Shown one piece after another: positions 16,641-25,541 of a stretch of DNA of 64,000 bases (position 1 is the first letter of the stretch; every line of letters begins with the position of its first letter). The notes beneath the pieces are model-generated. The model saw only the letters and a program-made list of their open reading frames with translations. It was not told the origin of the DNA and searched no databases. Location of the stretch: contig NZ_BJOU01000001.1 of the NCBI RefSeq assembly GCF_009932435.1, positions 124,001 to 188,000 on the forward strand, given 5' to 3'. Position numbers and translations under genes: made by a program. Origin of the DNA: Gordonia crocea (lineage in GTDB: Bacteria; Actinomycetota; Actinomycetes; Mycobacteriales; Mycobacteriaceae).

Positions 16641-17378
16641 ATGTTCGTCATCGCCCAACTGTCCGACTTGCATGTCAACGGGACGCACCACAACCGCGCG
16701 CGCATCGAAGCGGCCTTCGGGTACATCAACTCGCGCGCCGACGGAATCGACGCTCTCCTGGTCACCGGCGACCTGACCGACCACGCCAGCCCCGACGAGA
16801 TGCTCGAGGCCCGCAAGCTCATCACCAGCCCGCTGCCGACGCTGATCACCATCGGCAACCACGACGCCCGACCGTCGTTCAACACCGTCTTCCGGCCCGA
16901 GGTCGAACCGACGTCCCCGGTGAACGAGGCGCTGACCATCGGCGACGTGACGCTGCTGTCGGTGGACAGTTCGCTGCCCGGCGAGCGGCGCGGCTTCCTC
17001 GACGACGAGACCCTCGCCTGGCTCGATGCCCAACTCGCCACTGCCGCCGACCGGGTGGTGATCGCGTTCCACCACCCGCCGGTGACGCTCGGCATGCCGA
17101 TGATGGACTCGATCATGCAGTCGAGTCCGGAGCGCTTGGGGGCCGTCGTCGACGCCCATCCGAAGATTGTTGCGCTGGTCTGCGGTCACGCCCACTCCGG
17201 CGCCGTCACCACCTTCCGCGGGCGCCCGCTGTGTCTGGCCCCCGGGGTCTCCTCGACGCTGAACCTCCCGTTCGAGGGCAGCGGCGTGATCAACCGCGGA
17301 CAGCCGGCGGGCGTCGCCTTCCACCTGATCGACGACGACGGCCGCGTGATCACCCACTTCCGCGCCATCCCCGACTGA
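16641..17378 (+). CDS. Calcineurin-like metallophosphoesterase (CpdA/Rv0805-like)
   Basis: 245 residues. All metal-binding motifs of class III phosphodiesterases are present: DLH (QLSDLHVNGTHH), GDLTDH, GNHDA, FHHPPVTLG and CGHAHS. Members hydrolyse cyclic nucleotides or other phosphodiesters with two metal ions. No signal peptide, so cytosolic. It starts 12 bp after ligD and may be co-transcribed, but has no known repair role. The stop codon TGA is part of palindromic element B. Confidence 0.9.
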   Translation: MFVIAQLSDLHVNGTHHNRARIEAAFGYINSRADGIDALLVTGDLTDHASPDEMLEARKLITSPLPTLITIGNHDARPSFNTVFRPEVEPTSPVNEALTIGDVTLLSVDSSLPGERRGFLDDETLAWLDAQLATAADRVVIAFHHPPVTLGMPMMDSIMQSSPERLGAVVDAHPKIVALVCGHAHSGAVTTFRGRPLCLAPGVSSTLNLPFEGSGVINRGQPAGVAFHLIDDDGRVITHFRAIPD

Positions 17379-17449
17379 GAAAGTCACCGTGCCGACCGGC
17401 AAAGGGAACATCTCCCTTCGTCGGTAGGGGAGTTTTCTCAGCAGCCCGG
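17376..17449. repeat. CTGAGAA-type palindromic 3'-end element, copy B
   Basis: The element starts in the stop codon of the phosphoesterase gene (GACTGAGAAAG) and ends TTTTCTCAGCAGC. The ends are inverted copies (CTGAGAAA / TTTCTCAG), with GGTCGGCA- and AAGGGA-type inner arms. The closest relatives are copies A and C. Probably folds into one long hairpin in RNA. Confidence 0.75.
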
Positions 17450-17483
17450 GAGCCAAACCACCGTCCGCTGCGTCTAAGCAGGT

Positions 17484-18287
17484 ATGAGCGGAGTCTTCAC
17501 ACGCGATCAATTGCAGCGGTTAGGCCACGACGACGCGGTGATCCGCCGGGAGGTTCGCCTCGGCCATCTGACCCGGATCCGCGATGGTTGGTTCGCCACA
17601 CCGACCGCCGAGCAGCAGGTCGTCGAGGCCGTCCGCCGGGGCGGGGCGCTGAGCTGCGCATCGGCACTCAAGCGCGCCGGCTTCTGGGTACCTCCCGGCT
17701 ACGGCGGCGCGCACGTCCGGGCGCGCCGCCATCTTCCCGGCTACTGCCGGTTCCACGGTCGCGCCCGCCCGGTTCACGACGCGGTCGATCCGGTCGGCAT
17801 GGCATTGGCCTACGCCGCCAAGTGCATGGCCGACGAAGACTTCCTGGTCGTCGCCGATTCCGTGCTGAACAAGAACAGACTCACGGTCGACGACCTGCGC
17901 TGCGACCTCACCGGGCTCATCGACGCCAAGACGAGCCGCCTGCTCGACAAATGTGATCCGAGGTCGCAGTCGGGAACTGAGACCCTGGCCCGGGTTCGGC
18001 TCCGCGCCCGCGGCTACCGGGTCCGAGTTCAGCCGCGCCGACCCAGCGGCGGACACGCCGACCTCGGCGTCGGCCGCCTGATCATCGAGTGCGACAGCAG
18101 AGAGCACCACGAGGTCGACGAGATTCAGTACGAGAAGGACCGCCTCCAAGACCGCAAGTCCCTGCTGGCCCGCCGCCCGACCATCCGCCTCACCTACGCA
18201 ATGGTGCTGCACAAGTGGGACGACGTCCTGGCCGACATCGCCGAGTTCGTCCGGGCCGACCGCCATCGCGACCGTCGCGCCTGCTGA
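17484..18287 (+). CDS. AbiEi-like N-terminal domain plus DUF559-type nuclease domain
   Basis: 267 residues. The N-terminus (FTRDQLQRLGHDDAVIRREV, GHLTRIRDGWF) is the winged-helix of type IV AbiEi antitoxin-like proteins. The C-terminus (GTETLARVRLRARGYRV, HADLGVGRLIIECDSREHH, then EKDRLQDRKSLLA) resembles the PD-(D/E)XK fold of DUF559/Vsr-like proteins, with Asp and the ExD pair as possible active residues. No AbiEii toxin gene is adjacent, so it is an orphan. A paralogue lies at 49130. Molecular function unproven. Elements B and C flank it. Confidence 0.75.
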   Translation: MSGVFTRDQLQRLGHDDAVIRREVRLGHLTRIRDGWFATPTAEQQVVEAVRRGGALSCASALKRAGFWVPPGYGGAHVRARRHLPGYCRFHGRARPVHDAVDPVGMALAYAAKCMADEDFLVVADSVLNKNRLTVDDLRCDLTGLIDAKTSRLLDKCDPRSQSGTETLARVRLRARGYRVRVQPRRPSGGHADLGVGRLIIECDSREHHEVDEIQYEKDRLQDRKSLLARRPTIRLTYAMVLHKWDDVLADIAEFVRADRHRDRRAC

Positions 18288-18361
18288 GAACGCTCCCCTA
18301 CCGACCCACAAAGGGAGTATTTCCCCCGGCCCATCACCTCGGGGCCATTCTCAGCAGCTCA
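18285..18361. repeat. CTGAGAA-type palindromic 3'-end element, copy C
   Basis: It spans the stops of two convergent genes: TGCTGAGAACG at the AbiEi/DUF559-like stop and CATTCTCAGCAGCTCA at the DUF218 stop. The inner sequence CTCCCCTACCGAC and AAGGGAGTATTTCCC matches copies B and A. A likely bidirectional terminator or mRNA end structure. Confidence 0.75.
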
Positions 18362-19387
18362 GGGCTTCGGCGCCTGACCCTGGCCCGACGAGCCGGCCTT
18401 CATGAGTTCTTTGAGGAGCTTGTCGGCCAGATCGCCGATGAGCCCCGGACCGGTGTCGGGCAACATGTCGGCCGCCCCCTTGGTGACTGGGATCTTGGCC
18501 GCCTGCGTGGCCTCGTAACGGATGCCGGCAATGCTCGACCCGGTCAGCGGCTTGGCGTAGCGGCTGAGTTCGGTGGGCGTGGTGACGGTCGCCGCGACCC
18601 GGGTGCCGGCGCCGGCGAAGTCCGCGGCGCCGCGGCGGATGTGGTTCGGCGAGGTGATCAGCACGACCTGCGAGATGCCCCGGGCCCGCAGCAGCTCGGT
18701 GGTGTTTTGCGCGTTGGAGATGGTCGAGGTCGATTTGTCCTCGGTGGTGATCCGCGACGCGGACACCCCTCGGCCGACGAGCCACTTCTGCATCGCCGCC
18801 GCCTCGGTGATCCCCTTCTTGGGCACGCCGCCGGTCACGAAGATCGGCGTCGACGGCGAGGCCTGCGCCTGGGCCAACCCGGCCTCGAGGCGCTTGACCA
18901 GCTCCGGCGCCATCGACCCGTTCGGCCGCAGGCCGTAGCCGAGGATGACGATCGCCGAACCCGCCGGGGCGCTGACCGGCGAAGTCGACGGCACGATCGC
19001 GGCGGCGGCGGTCACTCCCTCGACCAGGCCGCGCGCCTGCGAGGCCGCGGTCGGCCGCACCATCGTGAGGCGCTGCAACGCTCCGTCGCGGGTCGTCGCG
19101 TCGCCCTCCTGGTCGGCCCAGATCGCCTGGAGCGCCAGGGCGTCGGGATCATTCGCGGTGATCGCGAGCATGCTCTTGAGATCGGCCAGTCCGCCGGCGA
19201 CATCACGCGCGGCGAACTTCTTCTGGGCGTTGTTGTACAGGCCCATCGGCTCGACCGCGTCGGCGGTGTGGACGATCGACGGCGATCCGTTGGGGAGCGT
19301 GCCCAGCGCCGCACCGCCCGCGGCGGCCAACCCGACGGCCACCAGACCGACCCCGAGGCGCCGTTTCACATTAGTCACATGAGTCAC
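18359..19387 (-). CDS. Exported DUF218 (YdcF/SanA-type) protein
   Basis: 342 residues from a GTG start at 19387. The N-terminus is an export signal or anchor (KRRLGVGLVAVGLAAAGGAALG). Residues 45-130 are helical, TPR-like (AQKKFAARDVAGGLADLKSM). The DUF218 domain runs from about 140 to 300, with VILGYGLRPNGSM, IFVTGGVPKKGITEAAAM, EDKSTSTISNAQNT and VLITSPNHIRRG. Members (SanA, ElyC, YdcF) act at the cell envelope in an unclear way. Homologues usually end soon after the domain; here the tail is Gly/Pro/Gln. Confidence 0.85.
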   Translation of the reverse strand: MTHVTNVKRRLGVGLVAVGLAAAGGAALGTLPNGSPSIVHTADAVEPMGLYNNAQKKFAARDVAGGLADLKSMLAITANDPDALALQAIWADQEGDATTRDGALQRLTMVRPTAASQARGLVEGVTAAAAIVPSTSPVSAPAGSAIVILGYGLRPNGSMAPELVKRLEAGLAQAQASPSTPIFVTGGVPKKGITEAAAMQKWLVGRGVSASRITTEDKSTSTISNAQNTTELLRARGISQVVLITSPNHIRRGAADFAGAGTRVAATVTTPTELSRYAKPLTGSSIAGIRYEATQAAKIPVTKGAADMLPDTGPGLIGDLADKLLKELMKAGSSGQGQAPKP

Positions 19388-19491
19388 ACGCGTAACAGTA
19401 GCGACGGCTGGCTACGCCGGAGGTTCGGCACGGTATCGGTACGGCAACAGCCGAGCACGCGCGTCGGTGCGCTCCTCTTCCCGAGCCGGGG

Positions 19492-19680
19492 TCACCACTG
19501 CGGATCGTCCGCGAACGGATCCGGGGCCGCCGCGGCGCGCGCCTCGCCCTCTTCAGTCAGGTCGAACCAGAACTCAAAGGAGTTCTGCACCGAATCAGGG
19601 TGGTGACCGAGCAAGTCGCCAATCCTCTGGATCGCAGTGCCAGTGTCACAATCCCACGGGGTGAAGTCATCGTAGGGCAC
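19492..19680 (-). CDS. Small acidic hypothetical protein
   Basis: 62 residues (MPYDDFTPWDCDTGTAIQRI...), acidic, with DSVQNSFEFWFDLTEEGEARA. No family recognised. Amino-acid composition looks real rather than shadow-like, but only moderately supported. It sits between the DUF218 gene and the left end of the IS element, 15 bp from it, so before the insertion it lay just downstream of pntB. Confidence 0.45.
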   Translation of the reverse strand: MPYDDFTPWDCDTGTAIQRIGDLLGHHPDSVQNSFEFWFDLTEEGEARAAAAPDPFADDPQW

Positions 19681-19694
19681 CGCAATCGGCTAGA

Positions 19695-20792
19695 TGTACT
19701 TCCCCGACACGTTGTGAACATCTGAGGTGAGGCGAAAACCTCCGGGCAGGATGTGGGTTACCACAACCACCATCTAGCCACGGAGGTCTTCGTGACTCAC
19801 GCTAACGCACCTTTGACGCCCGAGGGGCGTCGACGTCTTGCTTCACTCGTGGTGGACCAGGGCTGGTCACTGCGGCGCGCTGCCGAACGGTTCCAGTGTT
19901 CACCGGCCCACAGCCAAGCGGTGGGCCGACCGCTACCGCGCCGGCCAGGTGCTGACCGACCGCAGTTCCCGGCCCACACGTTCACCGGCCCGGCTGCCCC
20001 GCCGCACCGAGCGCCGGATCATCAACCTGCGCTGCACCCGCCGGTGGGGCCCGCATCGGATCGCCTATCACCTGGGTATCCCGCGTTCGACGGTCGGCCG
20101 GGTCCTCGACCGCTATCAGATGCCGCTGCTGGCCAATATCGACCAGGCCACCGGACTGCCGGTACGCAGACCGAAACCGAAACGGTACGAGGTCGGCCGG
20201 CCCGGCCAGCTCGTGCACGTCGACATCAAGAAACAAGGCCGAATCCCCGACGGCGGCGGCTGGCGTGTGCATGGTCGCGGATCAGCCGCCGACCGTACCG
20301 CCGGTGTGGCCCGCGACCGGGCAGCACGCTCGGGAGCACCGGGCTCGCGTGGCTACCGCTACCTACACCACGCCGTCGATGACCACTCCCGGGTGGCGTA
20401 CTCGGAGATCCTTGATGACGAACGCAAGGAGACCGCGGCCGGCTTCTGGCGGCGGGCGAACGCGTTCTTCGCCGAGCACGGCGTGAGGGTGACCGCAGTG
20501 ATGACCGACAACGGCGCCTGCTACCGCTCAACGATGTTCGCCCAAGCACTGGCCGACGCCGGGATCAAACACAAGAAGACCAAGCCCTACCGGCCACAAA
20601 CGAACGGGAAGGTCGAACGCTTCAACCGGACCCTGGCCGCCGAATGGGCCTACGCGAAACCCTATGCCAGCGAAGCCGAACGAGAAGCCGCCTACACCGC
20701 ATGGCTCCACCACTACAATCACCACCGACCCCACACCGGGATCGGCGGCCAAGTCCCCTCAGACCGCGTACACAACCTCACGGGGAAGTACA
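19695..20792 (+). mobile_element. IS481-family insertion sequence (about 1.1 kb)
   Basis: Both ends are visible. Left TGTACTTCCCCG (19695-19706) and right CGGGGAAGTACA (20781-20792) are perfect 12-bp terminal inverted repeats, with similarity continuing inward (GTTGTG). The flanks are a 6-bp direct duplication GCTAGA (19689-19694 and 20793-20798). This matches the NCTAGN target and 6-bp duplication known for IS481. The insertion lies exactly at the TAG stop of pntB and leaves pntB intact. Intact ends and duplication suggest a recent insertion, although the transposase is frameshifted. Confidence 0.93.
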
Positions 20793-20797
20793 GCTAG
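19792..20797 (+). pseudogene. IS481-family transposase, frameshifted
   Basis: The family N-terminus starts at GTG 19792 (THANAPLTPEGRRRL...) after CGGAGG, in one frame to about 19906. There one extra G in CCGGCCCACAGCC moves the match to the second frame (TAKRWADRYRAGQVLTDRSS onward). That frame carries the DDE core: VHVDIKK, HHAVDDHSRVAY, VMTDNGACYRS and YRPQTNGKVERFNRTL with the catalytic Glu. The N-terminal HTH and catalytic domain are therefore split, so the copy is probably inactive unless the shift is programmed. The stop TAG (20795-20797) is supplied by the target duplication, not the IS. Confidence 0.85.
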
Positions 20798-22248
20798 AGC
20801 GCGGCGATGATGTCCTCGACGCGGTCCTTGGCGTCACCGAAGAGCATCTGCGTGTTGTCCCGGAAGAACAGCGGGTTCTGAACACCGGCGTAACCGGCGG
20901 CCATCGACCGCTTGAACACGATGACGTCGCGGGCATTCCAGACCTCGAGCACCGGCATGCCGGCGATCGGCGAGCTCGGATCCTCGGCCGCGGCCGGGTT
21001 CACGGTGTCATTGGCACCGATCACCAGCACGACGTCGGTGTCGGCGAGGTCGTCGTTGATCTCGTCGAGCTCCAACACGATGTCGTAGGGCACCTTGGCC
21101 TCGGCGAGCAACACGTTCATGTGGCCCGGCAGACGACCCGCGACGGGGTGGATGCCGAACCGGACGTCGATGCCCTTGGCGCGCAACTTGGCCGTGAGGT
21201 CGGCGACCGGGTACTGGGCCTGCGCCACCGCCATGCCGTAGCCGGGGGTGATGACCACCGACGACGCGCCGGACAGCAGCTCGGCCACCGCGTCGGCCTG
21301 GACCTCGCGGTGCTCGCCGTAGTCGGTGTCGTCGGCCGGCCCGGCCTCGATCCCGAAGCCGCCGGCGATGACGGAGATGAACGAGCGGTTCATCGCCTTG
21401 CACATGATGTAGCTCAGGTAGGCACCGGAGGAGCCGACCAGCGCACCGGTCACGATCAGCAGATCGTTGTTGAGCAAGAAGCCCGACGCGGCCGCGGCCC
21501 AACCGGAGTACGAGTTGAGCATCGAGATCACGACCGGCATGTCGCCGCCGCCGATCGAGGCGACCAGGTGCCAGCCGAGGAACAGCGCCAGCGCGGTGAG
21601 GACGCCGAGCAGAATCAGCGACGTGGTGTCGTTGTGGGTGTCTCGCGCGACGTAGAAGCCGGTCAGGACGGCGAAACCGACGAGCGACCCGAGGTTGATG
21701 ACGTTCTTGCCGGGCAGCATCAGCGGCGCCGACTTCATCTTCGCCGACAGCTTCAGGTAGGCGACGATCGAGCCGGTGAAGGTGACCGCACCGATGAAGA
21801 TGCCGATCGCGACCTCGGCCTCGTGGACGTTGGTCATGGTCCGCAGGTCGACCGCGGACGCCTCGCCGTGGTAGCCGCCGAGGGCGCCGTTCCACCCGAT
21901 CAGGACCGCCGCGATACCCACGAAGGAGTGCAGCAGCGCGATGAGCTCGGGCATGCCGGTCATCTCGACCCGGCGCGCCTTCCACAACCCGATCAGGGCG
22001 CCGATGACAACGGCCACGGCCATCAGTGCGATCAGGATCCACTGGAGGTTGGTGTCGTCGAAGTCGAAGACCGTGCGCAGCACCAGCGCGATCGTCGCGA
22101 TGAGCGCGATCGCCATGCCGACGATGCCGTAGGTCAAACCGCTGCGGGAGGTCTCATGCTTGGACAGCCCGGCCAGCGAGAGGATGAAGAGCAGTGCGGC
22201 GATGATGTACGCCGCGGTGGTGATGGCGGGAATGATGCCGATCGTCAT
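20794..22248 (-). CDS. pntB: NAD(P) transhydrogenase subunit beta
   Basis: 484 residues. N-terminal half: about nine membrane segments (domain II). C-terminal half: NADP(H)-binding domain III with [18 protein letters not shown] (GYGMAV fingerprint), [18 protein letters not shown] and [10 protein letters not shown]. With PntA it couples hydride transfer between NADH and NADP+ to proton movement, supplying NADPH. ATG 22248 lies 2 nt after the pntA stop, so the genes are coupled. The TAG stop overlaps the IS481 target duplication, but the protein is complete. Confidence 0.97.
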   Translation of the reverse strand: MTIGIIPAITTAAYIIAALLFILSLAGLSKHETSRSGLTYGIVGMAIALIATIALVLRTVFDFDDTNLQWILIALMAVAVVIGALIGLWKARRVEMTGMPELIALLHSFVGIAAVLIGWNGALGGYHGEASAVDLRTMTNVHEAEVAIGIFIGAVTFTGSIVAYLKLSAKMKSAPLMLPGKNVINLGSLVGFAVLTGFYVARDTHNDTTSLILLGVLTALALFLGWHLVASIGGGDMPVVISMLNSYSGWAAAASGFLLNNDLLIVTGALVGSSGAYLSYIMCKAMNRSFISVIAGGFGIEAGPADDTDYGEHREVQADAVAELLSGASSVVITPGYGMAVAQAQYPVADLTAKLRAKGIDVRFGIHPVAGRLPGHMNVLLAEAKVPYDIVLELDEINDDLADTDVVLVIGANDTVNPAAAEDPSSPIAGMPVLEVWNARDVIVFKRSMAAGYAGVQNPLFFRDNTQMLFGDAKDRVEDIIAAL

Positions 22249-22250
22249 CG

Positions 22251-23798
22251 TCAGGCCCCCTTGCTGAACATGGCGAGCATGCGACGCGTCACCGCGAAGC
22301 CGCCGAAGACGTTGATGGAGGCGACCAGGATCGCGATCGCCGACAGCACTCGGATCGTGGTGGCGTTGCTGGCCGCTTCGCCGACGGCGATCTGCAGCAG
22401 CGCACCGACGATCACGACGCCGGAAATGGCATTGGTCACCGACATCAGCGGCGTGTGCAGCGCGTGCGCCACATTGCCGATGACGTAGTAGCCGATGACG
22501 ATGGCCAGCATGAGCACGGTGAAGTGCTGCGGCAGCGGCTGCGGCGAGACCGCGATCAGCGCACCGAACGCGAGGATGCCGGTCAGCGCGAGCGCGACCT
22601 TCTTGGCCGGGGACATCGGCGCCTTGGGCTCGACCACCGGAACGTCGGCGACCGCAGCCGCCTTCGGCGCCGCCGAGACCTGGACCGGGGGCGGCGGCCA
22701 CATGCCCTCACCGTCGCGGACGACGGTGATACCGCGTTGCACCACGTCGTCCATGTCCAGGGTCAGCTCGCCGTCCTTGCCGGGGGTGAGCAGCTTGAGC
22801 AGGTTGACGATGTTGGTGCCGTACAGCTGCGAGGTCTGCGCGGCCAGCCGGCCGGCGAGGTCGGTGTACCCGAGGATCGTGACACCGTTGTCGGTGACGA
22901 CCTTCTCGTCGGTGACGGTGCCCGCGGCGTTGCCGCCGTTGGCCGCGGCCATGTCGACGATGACCGAGCCCGGGCGCATCGCGGCGACCGTTTCCTCGCT
23001 GAGGAGCTTGGGCGCCGGGCGCCCGGGGATCAGCGCGGTGGTGATGACGATGTCGGCGGCGCGGGCCTCCTCGTCGTACATCGACGCGGTGGCGGCCTCC
23101 TGCTCGGCGGTCATCTCCTTGGCGTAGCCGTCCTCGGACTTCTCCGCCTCGAAGTCGACGTTGACGAACTCCGCGCCCATCGACTCGACCTGCTCGGCCA
23201 CCTCGGGCCGCACGTCGAAGGCGCGCACGATGGCGCCCATGGCCGACGCGGCGCCGATGGCCGCGAGGCCGGCGACACCGGCACCGACGACGAAGACGCG
23301 GGCCGGCGGGATCTTGCCGGCCGCGGTGACCTGCCCGGTGAACATGCGGCCGAACTCGTGGGCGGCCTCGACGACGGCGCGGTAGCCGGCGACGTTGGCC
23401 ATCGACGAGAGGACGTCCATCGACTGCGCTCGCGAGATGCGGGGCACGGCATCCATCGCCAGCGCGGTGACGCCGGCCTGCTGCAGCTTCTCCAACAGCT
23501 CGGGATTGCGCGCGGGTGCCATCATCGAGATGAGGACGGCGCCGCGGCGCATCTTGGCGATCTCGTCATCCGACGGGGCGTTGACCTTGACGACGACGTC
23601 GGCGGCCCAGGCCTCCTCGGCCGAGCCGATGCGGGCGCCCGCCTCGGTGAAGGCCGCGTCGGACAGCTCGGCCAACCGGCCGGCGCCGGATTCGACGATC
23701 ACCTCGTAGCCCAGCTGCTCGAGCTGGCCCACGGTCTTGGCGGTGGCCGCGACGAGGGTCTCGCCCGACTTCGATTCTCGGGGGACTCCGATCAGCAT
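22251..23798 (-). CDS. pntA: NAD(P) transhydrogenase subunit alpha
   Basis: 515 residues. The NAD(H)-binding domain I has the N-terminal [17 protein letters not shown], the Rossmann motif [20 protein letters not shown] and [18 protein letters not shown] linker leads to four C-terminal membrane segments (about 400-510; [16 protein letters not shown] region). Domains I and II are fused as in the E. coli PntA; many actinobacteria split them into PntAA and PntAB. ATG at 23798. It heads the pntAB operon; its promoter must lie in 23799-24084. Confidence 0.96.
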   Translation of the reverse strand: MLIGVPRESKSGETLVAATAKTVGQLEQLGYEVIVESGAGRLAELSDAAFTEAGARIGSAEEAWAADVVVKVNAPSDDEIAKMRRGAVLISMMAPARNPELLEKLQQAGVTALAMDAVPRISRAQSMDVLSSMANVAGYRAVVEAAHEFGRMFTGQVTAAGKIPPARVFVVGAGVAGLAAIGAASAMGAIVRAFDVRPEVAEQVESMGAEFVNVDFEAEKSEDGYAKEMTAEQEAATASMYDEEARAADIVITTALIPGRPAPKLLSEETVAAMRPGSVIVDMAAANGGNAAGTVTDEKVVTDNGVTILGYTDLAGRLAAQTSQLYGTNIVNLLKLLTPGKDGELTLDMDDVVQRGITVVRDGEGMWPPPPVQVSAAPKAAAVADVPVVEPKAPMSPAKKVALALTGILAFGALIAVSPQPLPQHFTVLMLAIVIGYYVIGNVAHALHTPLMSVTNAISGVVIVGALLQIAVGEAASNATTIRVLSAIAILVASINVFGGFAVTRRMLAMFSKGA

Positions 23799-24084
23799 GT
23801 CATTGCCTCTCCGGTCGCCTCACGCACGACTCCGACACTCATGTGTTGCTTCCTTCGCTGACTTCGTTGTCATTTCGGCGTCCCCCGGCCCGCACATCCA
23901 CCAACGGCGTGTGGTGATGACCGGCCGCGCTTTACCGCAGTCGGCCTTCGATTGCCAGGTGACACGCTGCGTGGAGTCCGCAGACTGCCACGTGGGTCAC
24001 AAACTGACAGAAACATAGCACGCGGGCATGCATGCACCAGCAGGCGGTTGGGTACCTCACATTAGGGTTGCCAAACCTGTTCCG
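23799..24084. other. Intergenic region with pntAB promoter
   Basis: 286 bp between the PE-PPE gene end and the pntA start, both on the minus strand. No ORF is supported. A GTGGAGTC...GACTGCCAC dyad (about 23970-23992) is the only clear symmetry. It must contain the pntAB promoter; no -10 box could be assigned with confidence. Confidence 0.5.
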
Positions 24085-25503
24085 TCAGTGCGAACCGGCC
24101 CCCGCGGCGGCTGACGGTGCTTGCGGCGCGGATCCGCCCGTTTGCGGCGAAGGCGACGATTCGGGCGCGGCCCGCCCCGACCGCGGTGCCGCCCAAGGAG
24201 TCGCCCCGGGGCCCCACGAGGCCTGGGGGTGCGGCGTGGCGGCCGGTGACTGTGGTTGCTCCCACGGCGGCGTCTGCGCCTGTGGCTGCTGCCACGGCGG
24301 CGTCTGCGCCTGCCGCGACTCCCACGACGGGGTGCGGGATGCCCAGTGCGGCGTCGTCCGGGCCGGCGCCGCATCTGCGGCACTGGACCGCCGAGCCGTC
24401 GGGTCCGTCGGTGCTGCGCTGGCCGCGGCGGCCGGTCCCGTGGCAGCGGCGAGTGTCGTCGTCGGGGTCGTTGCCGTCACCCCGGCGGGGGTCGAGCTGG
24501 TCCCCGGCGTTCCGACCACGTCGGGATCGGTCACCGGCATCGACCACCCCAGGGCGCGGTACAGCGAGGCCTGAATGGCGCGCGGGGTGGGCACCTCGTA
24601 GCCGAACACCGTGTCGGGTTGCCCGGGCATCTGGCGCGGGATGAGCACGTTGAGCACGTCGTCGACCTCACGGGGCACCGGCACCCCGAGGTCGCGCAGC
24701 ATCATCCCCCACGGGTTTCCGCCGTCGAGAACCACGAAAGTGGTGTTGCCCGAGGTGAACTCGTCGACCTGGGTGAAGGTGCCGGCGTCGTCGTACATGT
24801 TGCCGTGGACGTAGAAGCCGGGCAGGAAGTAGAAGGCCCAACTGATCGGGTGGACCAACGGGTTGGCCATCCCGCAGGTCGTGTCCCCGACGACGCAGAT
24901 CGAGGTGACCGGGATGTCGCCGGTGCCGGCGGTGTCGCGCTCGCCGTTGGTGTAGAGCCCGGGGATGATGCTGGGCATCACCACTTCCGCGCCGGTGTTC
25001 GGGAACCGGGGGTCGGCGCCGACGATGACGCTCAGCCTGCCGTCGTTGCCGGGGTCGGCCTGGTGCAGCAGGTAGGCCGCGCTCATCACCGGGGTGGCGC
25101 TTTGCGAGAAGCCGTTGAGGACGACGCGATCGCCGTTGGCCAGCCGGGGTTCGGCCGCGGCCACCAGGTTCGCCGTCCCGGCCACCGCCGATTCGTTATA
25201 GGTGGCGTCGCCGACGAAGGGGACCAGCACGCCGAGCAGCCGGATGCCGAAGGCGGCCGGGTAGTCCACCACGACGACGCGCCCGTTCGCGACGGTCGCG
25301 TCGTCGAACCACCCGACGCCGACCGTCCGGCCGATCTGGTCGGCACCGTCGCGGTCGCCGGTGCCGGGGAGCAGCAGGATCGTCGAGCCGGTGGTGTCCG
25401 GAATGAACGCCGGACGCTGCGCCTGCGCCGGCCCGGCCCCGAGCAGTGCCACCCCGACGACTGCCGCCGCTCCGGCCGCCAACCATTGACTACGCCTTCT
25501 CAC
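24085..25503 (-). CDS. Secreted PE-PPE-domain alpha/beta hydrolase with Pro/Gln-rich tail
   Basis: 472 residues from GTG 25503 (MRRRSQWLAAGAAAVV..., Sec signal, cleavage near AQA about residue 28). The PE-PPE hydrolase domain follows: strand LLLPGTGDRDGADQ, nucleophile elbow LNGFSQS (about Ser133), then ICVVGDTTCGMANPLVHPISW with probable Asp and His. Such domains act as esterases on lipids or thioesters. From about residue 345 the chain is low-complexity Thr/Ala/Pro, ending in W(E/Q)QPQ-type 10-residue repeats encoded by GC-rich repeats near 24255-24330, perhaps a cell-wall-spanning tail. The longer reading from 25977 is rejected. Confidence 0.85.
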   Translation of the reverse strand: MRRRSQWLAAGAAAVVGVALLGAGPAQAQRPAFIPDTTGSTILLLPGTGDRDGADQIGRTVGVGWFDDATVANGRVVVVDYPAAFGIRLLGVLVPFVGDATYNESAVAGTANLVAAAEPRLANGDRVVLNGFSQSATPVMSAAYLLHQADPGNDGRLSVIVGADPRFPNTGAEVVMPSIIPGLYTNGERDTAGTGDIPVTSICVVGDTTCGMANPLVHPISWAFYFLPGFYVHGNMYDDAGTFTQVDEFTSGNTTFVVLDGGNPWGMMLRDLGVPVPREVDDVLNVLIPRQMPGQPDTVFGYEVPTPRAIQASLYRALGWSMPVTDPDVVGTPGTSSTPAGVTATTPTTTLAAATGPAAAASAAPTDPTARRSSAADAAPARTTPHWASRTPSWESRQAQTPPWQQPQAQTPPWEQPQSPAATPHPQASWGPGATPWAAPRSGRAAPESSPSPQTGGSAPQAPSAAAGAGSH

Positions 25504-25541
25504 ATGCGGAGTGTAGCGTCGCGAACCGACAATGAGGGTCG

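Noticed and set aside
19753..20382. Separate ORF of 209 residues in the IS region as a gene
   Set aside because: Only its first 40 residues match the transposase; the rest is a shadow after the frameshift.
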